A stretch of DNA of 64,000 nucleotides from Aphelocoma coerulescens (Eukaryota > Chordata > Aves > Passeriformes > Corvidae), in contig NW_027183785.1 of assembly GCF_041296385.1 (NCBI RefSeq), forward strand, positions 1 through 64,000, read 5' to 3'. Each line of letters starts with the position of its first letter. Positions within the stretch are counted from its first letter, which is position 1. This document shows positions 20,115-32,100 of this stretch, in pieces. The position numbers and the translations under genes are program-made. A model generated the notes under the pieces. The model did no database searches. It saw only the letters and a program-made list of their open reading frames with translations, and had not been told where the DNA came from.

Positions 20115-23100
20115 CTGCCCTCGGGGGCACCCCCGAAAATGTGGGGTGGGGTGGGGGGTCAGGCCGGGCTCACCCCCTCCCCACGATTCCCACGCTCGCC
20201 CCGCCCTTTTCCCGCTTTTTTTCCCCCCCCCCCACCCCGTTTCCCACCCCAAAATTTCCACCCGGGAATCCCCCCCTCACCCCCCCCCGAATTCTGCTGT
20301 TTCTACCCCGAATTCCCCCCAATTCCCCCATTTCCACCCCGAATTGCCCCAAATTCCCCCGTTTCCACCCCAAATTTCCCCATTTCCACCCCAAATTCCC
20401 CATTTCCACCCCAAATTCCCCCATTTCCACCCAAATTTCCCCATTTCCACCCCAAATTCCCCATTTCCACCCCAAATTCCCCATTTCCACCCCAAATTCC
20501 CCCATTTCCACCCAAATTTCCCCATTTCCACCCCAAATTCCCCCAAATTTTGCCGTTTCTACCCCGAATTCCCCCAAATTCCCCCATTTCCACCCCGAAT
20601 TGCCCCAAATTCCCCCGTTTCCACCCCAAATTCCCCATTTCCACCCCAAATTCCCCATTTCCACCCCAAATGCCCCATTTCCACCGCAAATTCCCCATTT
20701 CCACCCCAAATTCCCCATTTCCACCCCAAATTCCCCATTTCCACCCCAAATTCCCCCATTTCCACCCAAATTTCCCCATTTCCACCCCAAATTCCCCCAA
20801 ATTCTGCCGTTTCTACCCCGAATTCCCCCCAATTCCCCCATTTCCACCCCGGATTTCCCCAAATTCCCCCGTTTCCACCCCAAATTCCCCCATTTCCACC
20901 CAAATTTCCCCCGTTTCCACTCAAATTTCCCCAAATTCCCCATTTCCACCCCAAATTCCCCCATTTCCACCCAAATTTCCCATTTTTCCCCATTTCCACC
21001 CCAATTTCCCGTTTTTCCCCATTTCCACCCCAATTTCCCCCATTTCCACCCCAAATTCCCCCAAATTCTGCCGTTTCTACCCCAAATTCCCCCAAATTCC
21101 CCCATTTCCACCCCGAATTTCCCCAAATTCCCCCGTTCCCACCCTGTTTTCCCAATTTCACCCTGTTTTCCTCCAAATTCCCCCATTTCCACCCAAATTC
21201 CCCCATTTCCACCCCAAATTCCCCCCAATTCCCCCATTTCCACCCCGGATTTCCCGAAATTCCCTCGTTTCCACCCTGTTTTCCCAATTCCACCCTGTTT
21301 TCCCCCAAATTTCCCCCCGTTTCCACCCCAAATTCCCCCATTTTCCTCCATTGCCACCCAAATTTCCCCAAATCCCCCCATTTCCACCCAAATTTCCCCA
21401 AATTCCCCCGTTTCCACCCCAAATTCCCCCATTTCCACCCCAAATTCCCCCATTTCCACCCCAAATTCCCCCATTTCCACCCAAATTTCCCCATTTCCAC
21501 CCCAAATTCCCCCAAATTCTGCCGTTTCTACCCCGAATTCCCCCAAATTCCCCCATTTCCACCCCGAATTGCCCCAAATTCCCCCGTTTCCACCCCAAAT
21601 TCCCCATTTCCACCCCAAATTCCCCATTTCCACCCCAAATGCCCCATTTCCACCGCAAATTCCCCATTTCCACCCCAAATTCCCCATTTCCACCCCAAAT
21701 TCCCCATTTCCACCCCAAATTCCCCCATTTCCACCCAAATTTCCCCATTTCCACCCCAAATTCCCCCAAATTCTGCCGTTTCTACCCCGAATTCCCCCAA
21801 ATTCCCCCATTTCCACCCCAAATTCCCCCAAATTCCCCCGTTTCCACCCCAAATTCCCCATTTCCACCCCAAATTCCCCATTTCCACCCCAAATGCCCCA
21901 TTTCCACCGCAAATTCCCCATTTCCACCCCAAATTTCCCCATTTCCACCCCAAATTCCCCATTTCCACCCCAAATTCCCCCATTTCCACCCAAATTTCCC
22001 CATTTCCACCCCAAATTCCCCCAAATTCTGCCGTTTCTACCCCGAATTCCCCCAAATTCCCCCATTTCCACCCCGAATTGCCCCAAATTCCCCCGTTTCC
22101 ACCCCAAATTCCCCATTTCCACCCCAAATTCCCCATTTCCACCCCAAATGCCCCATTTCCACCGCAAATTCCCCATTTCCACCCCAAATTCCCCCATTTC
22201 CACCCCAAATGCCCCATTTCCACCCCAAATTCCCCCATTTCCACCCAAATTTCCCCATTTCCACCCCAAATTCCCCCAAATTCTGCCGTTTCTACCCCGA
22301 ATTCCCCCCAATTCCCCCATTTCCACCCCGGATTTCCCCAAATTCCCCCGTTTCCACCCCAAATTCCCCCATTTCCACCCAAATTTCCCCCGTTTCCACT
22401 CAAATTTCCCCAAATTCCCCATTTCCACCCCAAATTCCCCCATTTCCACCCAAATTTCCCATTTTTCCCCATTTCCACCCCAATTTCCCGTTTTTCCCCA
22501 TTTCCACCCCAATTTCCCCCGTTTCCACCCCAAATTCCCCCAAATTCTGCCGTTTCTACCCCGAATTCCCCCCAATTCCCCCATTTCCACCCCGAATTTC
22601 CCCAAATTCCCCCGTTTCCACCCCAAATTCCCCCATTTCCACCCAAATTTCCCCATTTCCACCCCAAATTCCCCCAAATTCTGCCGTTTCTACCCCGAAT
22701 TCCCCCCAATTCCCCCATTTCCACCCCGAATTTCCCCAAATTCCCCCATTTCCACCCCAAATTCCCCCGTTTCCACCCCAAATTCCCCCATTTCCACCCC
22801 AAATTCCCCATTTCCACCCCAAATTCCCCCATTTCCACCCCAAATTCCCCATTTCCACCCCAAATTCCCCCATTTCCACCCCAAATTCCCCATTTCCACC
22901 CCCAATTCCCCCATTTCCACCCCAAATTCCCCCATTTCCACCCAAATTTCCCCATTTCCACCCCAAATTCCCCCAAATTCTGCCGTTTCTACCCCGAATT
23001 CCCCCCAATTCCCCCATTTCCACCCCGAATTTCCCCAAATTCCCCCGTTTCCACCCCAATTCCCCCATTTCCACCCCAAATTCCCCATTTCCACCCCAAA

Positions 23101-26100
23101 TTCCCCCATTTCCACCCAAATTTCCCCATTTCCACCCCAAATTCCCCCAAATTCTGCCGTTTCTACCCCGAATTCCCCCCAATTCCCCCATTTCCACCCC
23201 GAATTTCCCCAAATTCCCCGTTTCCACCCCAAATTCCCCCATTTCCACCCCAAATTCCCCATTTCCACCCCAAATTCCCCCATTTCCACCCAAATTTCCC
23301 CATTTCCACCCCAAATTCCCCCAAATTCTGCCGTTTCTACCCCGAATTCCCCCCAATTCCCCCATTTCCACCCCGAATTCCCCCAAATTCTGTCGTTTCT
23401 ACCCCAAATTCCCCCGTTTCCACCCAAATTTCCCCATTTCCACCCCAAATTCCCCCATTTCCACCCCAAATTCCCCCAAATTCCACCGTTTCTACCCCGA
23501 ATTCCCCCCAATTCCCCCACTTCCACCCCAAATTTCCCCAAATTCCCCCGTTTCCACCCCAAATTCCCCATTTCCACCCCAAATTCCCCCATTTCCACCC
23601 CAAATTCCCCGTTTCCACCCCAAATTCCTCCATTTCCACCCCAAATTCCCCATTTCCACCCCAAATTCCCCCATTTCCACCCAAATTTCCCCATTTCCAC
23701 CCCAAATTCCCCCAAATTCTGCCGTTTCTACCCCGAATTCCCCCCAATTCCCCCATTTCCACCCCGAATTCCCCCAAATTCTGCCGTTTCTACCCCAAAT
23801 TCCCCCGTTTCCACCCAAATTTCCCCATTTCCACCCCAAATTCCCCCATTTCCACCCAAATTTCCCATTTTTCCCCATTTCCACCCCAATTTCCCGTTTT
23901 TCCCCATTTCCACCCCAATTTCCCCCATTTCCACCCCAAATTCCCCCAAATTCTGCCGTTTCTACCCCGAATTCCCCCCAATTCCCCCATTTCCACCCCG
24001 AATTTCCCCAAATTCCCCGTTTCCACCCCAAATTCCCCCATTTCCACCCCAAATTTCCCCATTTCCCCCCCAAATTCCCATTTTTCCCCATTTCCACCCC
24101 AAATTCTCCCAAATTTCACCATTTCCACCCCAAATCCCCCCATTTTCACCCCAAATTTCCCCAAATCTCCCCATTTCCACCCCAAATTCCCCCATTTTCC
24201 CCTTTTCCACCCAAATTCCCCCAATTTTCCCCCATTTCCACCCCAAATTCCCCCATTTCCCCCCAAATTCCCTCATTTCCACCCCAAATTCCCATTTTTG
24301 CCCATTTCCACCCCAAATTCTCCCAAATTTCACCATTTCCACCCCAAATCCCCCCATTTCCACCCCAAATTTCCCAAATCCCCCCATTTTCACCCCAAAT
24401 TTCCCCAAATTCCCCCATTTCCACCCAAATTCCCCCAAATCCCCCATTTCCACCCCAAATTCCCCGAAATTCTCCATTTCCACCCCAAATTCTCCATTTC
24501 CACCCCAAATTCCCCAATTTCCCCCCATTTCCACCCCAAATTCTCCATTTCCACCCCAAATTTTCCAATTTCCCCCCATTTCCACCCCAAATTCCCCATT
24601 TCCACCCCAAATTTTCCAATTTTCCCCCACTTTCACCCCAAATTCCCCCATTCCCACCCCAAACCCCCCCCCCCCCCAATTTCCCCTTTTTTTTTTTTTT
24701 ATCAATGAACCCCCGTGGGAATCCCGCGGGGTCCGGGGGGGCGTGCCCTATGCCCAAATAAGGACAAAGCCACGCCCACAAGGGGCGGGGCCTTCCCAGA
24801 GGGGGGCGTGGCTTCCCCATTCACGCCGCTCCCCCGGGGCCCTTCCGGGCGCCCCTTTTTAGGGCGATTTTTAGGGCGATTTTTGGGGCGATTTTTGGGG
24901 CGATTTTTGGGGTTTTCGGGGCGCGTCGAGGGCGGGGCCTGTCGCGACAGGGCGGGCGGTACCTGCTGTCGCAATAGGTCGTTGTCCATCTGCAGCCGCT
25001 CGGCTTCTTTGAAGGTTTCCTGCAGCCGCTGGTTGCTCTGGCGCAGCTCCCGCACGTAATCGCAGGCCTTGGACAGGATCCCGCCCTTGCTCTGCGGGAC
25101 CCCTCCCCAAAATCAGCCGAGACCCCTCCCCAAAATCCACCTGGGACCCCCCCCCCGGAGTTCACCTGAGACACCCGAAATTAATGAAACCCCCCCCCCC
25201 CCGCCAAAAATCAGCTCGGAACCCCCCCAAAATCCTCCGATTTCCACCCAAACTTCCCCCCTAAATCCGCCGTTTGTCCCCCCTGAACTCATTCGGGAGG
25301 CCCCAAAATCCCTCAGTTTTACCCCAAAATCACCCCCAAACTCCTCCAGGATCCCCCAAACTCCCAAAATCCCCCCCAAAATCCCAAAATCTCCCACAAA
25401 ATCCCCCAATTTCCCCCCAAATCCCCCCCCAAACCCCCTCCAGGACCCCCCAAAATCCCCAAATCTCCCCCAAAAATTCCTCCGATTTCCACCCAAACTT
25501 CCCCAAATCGCACCCGTTTGGTCTCCCCTGAACTCCTTCGGGAGCCCCCAAAATCCCTCAGTTTTACCCCAAAATCACCCCCAAACTCCTCCAGGACCCC
25601 CCAAACTCCCAAAATCCCCCCCAAATCCCCCCAAACCCCTCCTGACCCTCCAAAATCTCAAAATCTCCCCCAAAATCTCCCCCAAACTCCCCAAATCCCC
25701 CCCAAAATCCCCAAATCTCCCACAAAATCCCCCAATTTCCCCCCAAATCCCCCCCCAAACCCCCTCCAGGACCCCCCAAAATCCCCAAATCTCCCCCAAA
25801 ATCCCAAAATCCCCCCCAAAATCCCCCAATTTCCCCCCCAAACCCCCTCAGGACCCCACAAAATCCCCAAATCTCCTCCAAAATCCCCCAATTTGCCCCC
25901 AAATCCCTCCCAAAACCCCTCCAGGACCCCCCAAACTTCCCAAATCTCCCCCAAACTCCCCAAATCTCCCCCAAAATCCCCCAATTTTCCCCCCAGATCC
26001 CCTCAGGCCCCCCCAAACTCCCCAAATCTCCCCCCAAAATCCCCAAATCTCCCCCAAATCCCCCAATTTCCCCCCCAAACCCCCTCAGGACCCCCCAAAC

Positions 26101-29100
26101 TCCCAAAATCTCCCCCCAAACTCCCAAAATCTCCCCCCAAATCCCCTCAGGACCCCCCAAAATCCCCAAATCTCCCCCCAAACTCCCAAAATCTCCCCCC
26201 AAATCCCCTCAGGACCCCCCAAATCCCCCAATTCCCCCCCCAAACCCCTCCAGGACCCCCCAAAATCCCAACATCTCCCACAAAATCCCAAAATCTCCCC
26301 CAGAATCCCCCAATTTCCCCCCCAAACTCCCCAAATCTCCCCCCAAATCCCCCAATTTCCCCCCCAACCCCCCTCAGGACCCCCCTAAACCCCCAAATCT
26401 CCCCAAAATCCCCAAATCTGTGGCCGCTGACCGCGCCGGATTTGCCGCTCTCGGCGCCGCAGTCGGGGATGATCTTGGAGAGCTGCACGATCCAGTTGTT
26501 GATCTTGTCCCGGCGCCGGCGCTCCACTGCGGGCGGTTTGAGCCGGTTTGGACCGGTTTGGGGCCGGTTTGGGGCAGTTTGGGGCCGGTTCGAGCTGGTT
26601 TGGGGCCGGTTTGGGGCGGTTTGGGGCCGGTTTGGGGCAGTTTGGGGCCGGTTTGGGGCAGTTTGGGGCCGGTTTGAGGCCAGTTTGGGGTTGGTTTCAG
26701 CCAGTTTGGGACCGGTTCGAGCCGGTTTGGGGCCGGTTTGGGGCGGTTTGGAGCCGGTTTGGGGCAGTTTGGGGCCGGTTTGAGCTGGTTTGGGGCCGGT
26801 TTGGGGCGGTTTGGGGCCGGTTTGGGGCCAGTTCGAGCCGGTTTGGGGTGGTTTGGGGGCAGTTTGGCGCAGATTGGGGCCGGTTCGAGCTGGTTTGGGG
26901 CCGGTTTGGGGCAGTTTGGGACCGGTTCGAGCCGGTTTGGGGCCGGTTTGGGGCGGTTTGGGGCCGGTTTGGGGCAGTTTGGGGCCGGTTCGAGCCGGTT
27001 TGGGGTGGTTTGGGGTTGGTTTCAGCCAGTTTGAGACCGTTTGGGGCGGTTTGTGGGCAGTTTGGGGTGGTTTGGGGCCAGTTTGAGCCGGTTTGGGGTG
27101 GTTTAGGCCAGTTTGGGGCGGTTTGGGACCAGTTTGGGGGGGTTTGGGGTGGTTTGGGACCCGTTTGGGGTGGTTTGGGACCGGTTTGGGGTAGTTTGGG
27201 GCCGGTTTGGGGCGGTTTGGCGCAGATTGGGACCGGTTCGAGCTGGTTTGGGGCCGGTTTGGGGCAGTTTGGGGCCGGTTTGGGGCAGTTTGGGGCCAGT
27301 TCGAGCCGGTTTGGGGTGGTTTGGGGCCGGTTTGGGGCGGTTTGGCGCAGATTGGGGCCGGTTTGAGCCGGTTTGGGGCGGTTTGGGGCCGGTTTGGGGC
27401 AGTTTGGGGCCAGTTCGAGCCGGTTTGGGGTGGTTTGGGGCCAGTTTGGGGCGGTTTGGCGCAGATTTGGGCCGGTTTGAGCCGGTTTGGGGTGGTTTGG
27501 GGTTGGTCTCAGCCAGTTTGAGACGGTTTGAGCCGGTTTGGGGCGGTTTGGGGCCAGTTTGGGACCGGTTTGGGGCGGTTTGAGATGGTTTGAGCCGGTT
27601 TGGGGCAGTTTGGGGCCAGTTTGAGCCGATTTGAGGCTGGTTTGGGCCGGTTCGAGCCGGTTTGGGGCGGTTTGGGGCATTTTGGGGGCGTTGAGAAAAA
27701 ATGGGGGAAAGATGGAAAAAAATCGGGGGCAGAAACGGGAAAAATTTGGGGGAATTTGGGGGAATTTGAGGGAATTTTGGGGCCATTTTGGGATCTTATC
27801 CCCGCTCAGGTGACTTTGGAGTCCTTCAGGCGCCCCCAGGTGTGCCCAGGTGTGCCCAGGTACCCCCCAGATGCCCCCCAGGTACCCCCCAGGTGCCCCC
27901 AGGTACCCCCCAGGTGCCCCCAGGTGCCCCCAGGTGTGCCCAGATGCCCCCAGGTGCCCCCAGGTGCCCCCCAGGTGCCCCCCAGGTGCCCCCTCACCCT
28001 CGTTGTGCTGCGCTCGCCGTCGCTCGTCCCGTGGCACCCGCGGCCCCTCCAGCTTCCTGCAGGGACAGGTGGGACCCAGGTGTACCCAGGTGTGCCCCAG
28101 GGGTGCCCAGGTGTGCCCCAGGTGTGCCCCAGGGGTGCCCAGGTGTGCCCCAGGGGTGCCCAGGTGTGCCCCAGGTGTGTGCCCAGGTGTGCCCAGGGGT
28201 GCCCAGGTGTGTGCCCAGGTGTGCCCAGGTGTGCCCAGGTGTGTGCCCAGGTGTGCCCCAGGTGTGCCCAGGTGTGCCCCAAGTGTGCCCAGGTGTGCCC
28301 AGGTGTGCCCCAGGTGTGCCCCAGGTGTGTGCTCAGGTGTGCCCCAGGGCTGCCCAGGTGTGCTCACTTCCCACCCAGGTGTGTGCCCAGGTGTGCCCCC
28401 AAATGCCCCCGTGATGTCTCCAGGTGTGCCCAGGTGGGTCCCAGATATCCCAGGTGCCCCCCAGGTGCCCTCAGCTCCCCCCAGGTGCCCCCCAGGTACC
28501 CCCAGGTGCCCCCCAGGTACCCCCAGGTGCCCCCAGGTGCCCTCAGCTCCCCCCAGGTGCCCCCAGCTCCCCCCAGGTACCCCGAGGTGCCCCCAGATGC
28601 CCCCAGGTGCCCCCAGGTACCCCCAGGTGCCCCCCAGGTGCCCCCAGCTCCCCCCAGCTCCCCCCAGGTGCCCCCAGCTCCCCCCAGGTGCCCCCAGGTG
28701 CCCCCCAGGTGCCCCCAGCTCCCCCCAGGTGCCCCCCAGGTGCCCCCAGGTGCCCCCAGGTGCCCCCCAGGTGCCCCCCAGGTGCACTCACGGTGAGTAG
28801 GGGTGGCCGTGGGGGGCGAGGCCTCGCGGGGCCCCTCCCCCCGCCTGGAGCACGTCCTGAGGGGTCATCATCACATAGAACTGCCCTGGGGGAGGGGACA
28901 GAGCTGGCACACACCTGGGCACACCTGGGCACACCTGGGCACGCACCTGGGCACCCACAGCACACGGGATCCCCCCCCAGCTGTGCCCAGGTGTGGCTTT
29001 TCCCCCCCCCCAGGTGTGCCCAGGTGCCCCCCATTCCCCCCCAGGTGTCTCCCAGCTGTGCCCAGGTGCCCTCAGGTGTGCCCCAGGTACCCCCCAGGGA

Positions 29101-32100
29101 CCCCCCAGGTGCCCCCCAGGTCCTCCCAGCTCCCCCCAGGTGCCCCCCAGGTGCCCTCCAGCTGCCCCCAGCTGCCCCCCAGGTGCCCCCAGGTGCCCCC
29201 CAGGTGCCCCCAGGTGCCCCCCAAGTGCCCCCAGCTCCCCCCAGGTGCCCCCCATTCCCCCCCAGGTGCCCCCCAGGTGCCCCCAGGTGCCCCCAGGTGC
29301 CCCCAGCTCCCCCCAAGTGCCCCCAGGTGCCCCCCAGCTCCCCCCAGGTGCCCCCAGCTCCCCCCCAGGTGCCCCCCATTCCCCCCCAGATGCCCCCAGG
29401 TACCCCCAGCTCCCCCCAGGTGCCCCCCAGCTCCCCCCAAGTGCCCCCAGGTACCCCCAGGTGCCCCCCAGCTGCCCCCAGGTGTGCCCCATTCCCCCCC
29501 AGGTACCCCCAGGTGCCTCCAGCTCCCCCCAGGTGCCCCCCAGGTGCCCCCAGGTACCCCCAGGTGCCCCCAGGTGCCCCCAAGTGCCCCCAGCTCCCCC
29601 CAGCTCCCCCCCAGGTGCCCTCCAGGTACCCCCCAGCTGCCCCCAGGTGCCCCCCAGGTGTGCCCAGGTGCCCCCAGGTACCCCCCAGGTACCCCCAGGT
29701 GCCCCCCAGGTGTGCCCAGGTGCCCCCCAGGTACCCCCCAGGTGCCCCCCAGCTCCCCCCAGGTGCCCCCAGGTACCCCCCAGGTACCCCCCAGCTCCCC
29801 CCAGCTCCCCCCAGGTGCCCCCAGGTGCCCCCAGGTACCCCCCAGCTCCCCCCAGGTGCCCCCCAGGTGCCCCCAGGTGCCCCCAGGTGCCCCCAGGTGC
29901 CCCCCAGGTGCCCCCAGGTGCCCCCAGCTGCCCCCCAGCTGCCCCCCAGCTGCCCCCAGGTGCCCCCAGCTCCCCCCAGGTGCCCCCAGCTCCCCCCAAG
30001 TGCCCCCCAGGTGCCCCAAGGTGCCCCCAGGTGCCCCCAGGTGCCCCCAGGTACCCCCAGCTCCCCCCAGCTGCCCCCAGCTGCCCCCAGCTCCCCCCAG
30101 GTGCCCCCAGCTCCCCCCAAGTGCCCCCCAGATGCCCCCCAGGTGCCCCCCAGGTGTCCCCAGGTGCCCCCCAGCTCCCCCCAAGTGCCCCCAGCTGCCC
30201 CCAGGTGCCCCCAGCTCCCCCCAAGTGCCCCCCAGGTGCCCCAAGGTGCCCCCAGGTGCCCCCAGGTGCCCCCCAGGTGCCCCCCAGGTGCCCCCAGGTA
30301 CCCCCAGCTCCCCCCAGGTGCCCCCAGCTGCCCCCAGCTCCCCCCAGGTGCCCCCAGCTCCCCCCAAGTGCCCCCAGCTGCCCCCAGGTGCCCCCAGCTC
30401 CCCCCAGGTGCCCCCAGCTCCCCCCAAGTGCCCCCCAGGTGCCCCAAGGTGCCCCCAGGTGCCCCCAGGTGCCCCCCAGGTGCCCCCCAGGTGCCCCCAG
30501 GTACCCCCAGCTCCCCCCAGGTGCCTCCAGCTCCCCCCAGGTGCCCCCAGGTGCCCCCCAGGTGCCCCCAGTTGCCCCCAGTTGCCCCCAGGTGCCCCCA
30601 GGTGCCCCCAGGTGCCCCCCAGGTGCCCCCAGGTGCCCCCCAGGTGCCCCCCAGGTGCCCCCTTACCTCCTGCCTGCCCCAGGGCGGGGTCGGCCTGCAG
30701 AGCCACCGCCCCCTCCCCCCCCCAGGTGAGCCGGGCCTCGGCCCCGCCCTCGCTGCCGGGGCTGCCCCCGTTGCTGAAGGGGTTCTGCAGCACGGCCTGG
30801 GGGGAGGGGCGGCACCTCAGACCCCCTGAGACCCCCCCAAAAACCCCCAGAGACCCCCCAGGGACCCACAGGGACCCCCGAGCCTGGGAGACCCCCAGAG
30901 ACCCCCCAAAAACCCCAAAAACCGCCAGGGACCCCCCAGGGACCCCCCAGGAACCCCCGAGCCCGGGAGACCCCCAGGGACCCCCCAAAAACCCCAAAAA
31001 CCGCCAGGGACCCCCCAGGGACCCACAGGGACCCCCGAGCCTGGGAGACCCCCCAAAAACCCCCAGAGACCCCCAGGGACACCCAAAAACCCCCAGAGAC
31101 CCCCCCAAAAACCCCCAGGACCCCCCGAGCCCGGGAGACCCCCAGAGACTCCCCAAAAACCCCCAGGGACCCCCCAGGAACCCCCGAGCCCGGGAGACCC
31201 CCCAAAAACCCCCAGGGACCCCCAAAGACACCCAAAAACCTCCAGAGACCCCCCCAGGGACCCCCCAAAAACCCCCAGGGACCCCCGAGCCCGGGAGACC
31301 CCCAGAGACCCCCCCAAAAACCCCCAGGGACTCCCCAGGGAACCCCCGAGCCCGGGAGACCCCCCAAAAACCTCCAGGGACCCCCAGGGACACCCAAAAA
31401 CCTCCAGAGACCCCCCCAGGGACCCCCAAAAACCCCCCGAGACTCCCCCAAAAACCCCCAGAGACCCCCAGGAACCCCCGAGCTCGGGAGACCCCAAAAT
31501 CCCCACTGAAACCCCCCCAAAAACCCCCTGAGGCCTCCAGGGACCCCCCAAAACCCCCGAGCCTGGGAGACCCCGAAATCCCCACTGGGACCCCCCAAAA
31601 ACTCACCTGGGACCCACCTGGGACCCCCAAACCTCACCTGGGACCCCCCAAACCTCACCTGGGACCCCCAAACCTCACCTGGGACCCCCCAAACCCCACC
31701 TGGGACCCCCCAAACCTCACCTGGGACCCCCAAACCTCACCTGGGACCCCCCAAACCCCACCTGGGACCCCCCAAACCCCACCTGGGACCCCCCAAGACC
31801 CCCCAAAACCCCTCCCCACACACCTGAACCCCACCTGGGACCCCCCAAACCCCACCTGGGACCCCCCAAACCCCACCTGGGACCCACCTGGGACCCCCAA
31901 ACCCCACCTGGGACCCCCAAACCTCACCTGGGACCCCCCAAACCTCACCTGGGACCCCCCAAACCCCACCTGGGACCCCCCAAACCTCACCTGGGACCCC
32001 CCAAACCTCACCTGGGACCCACCTGGGACCCCCCAAACCCCACCTGGGACCCCCCAAACCCCACCTGGGACCCCCCAAACCTCACTTAGGACCCCCCAAA

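Noticed and set aside
19407..24761. 1,784-codon open frame on plus as a proline-rich protein gene
   Set aside because: It is built from the minisatellite AAATTCCCCCATTTCCACCCC and the adjoining T/G block, runs antisense through the real USF2 last exon, and has no splice or domain support.
26147..26527. Single-exon protein starting MERRRRDKINNW as a separate small gene
   Set aside because: The first Met codon is made by reading intron sequence into the USF2 basic-region exon; splicing gives V-E-R-R-R-R with correct phase instead.
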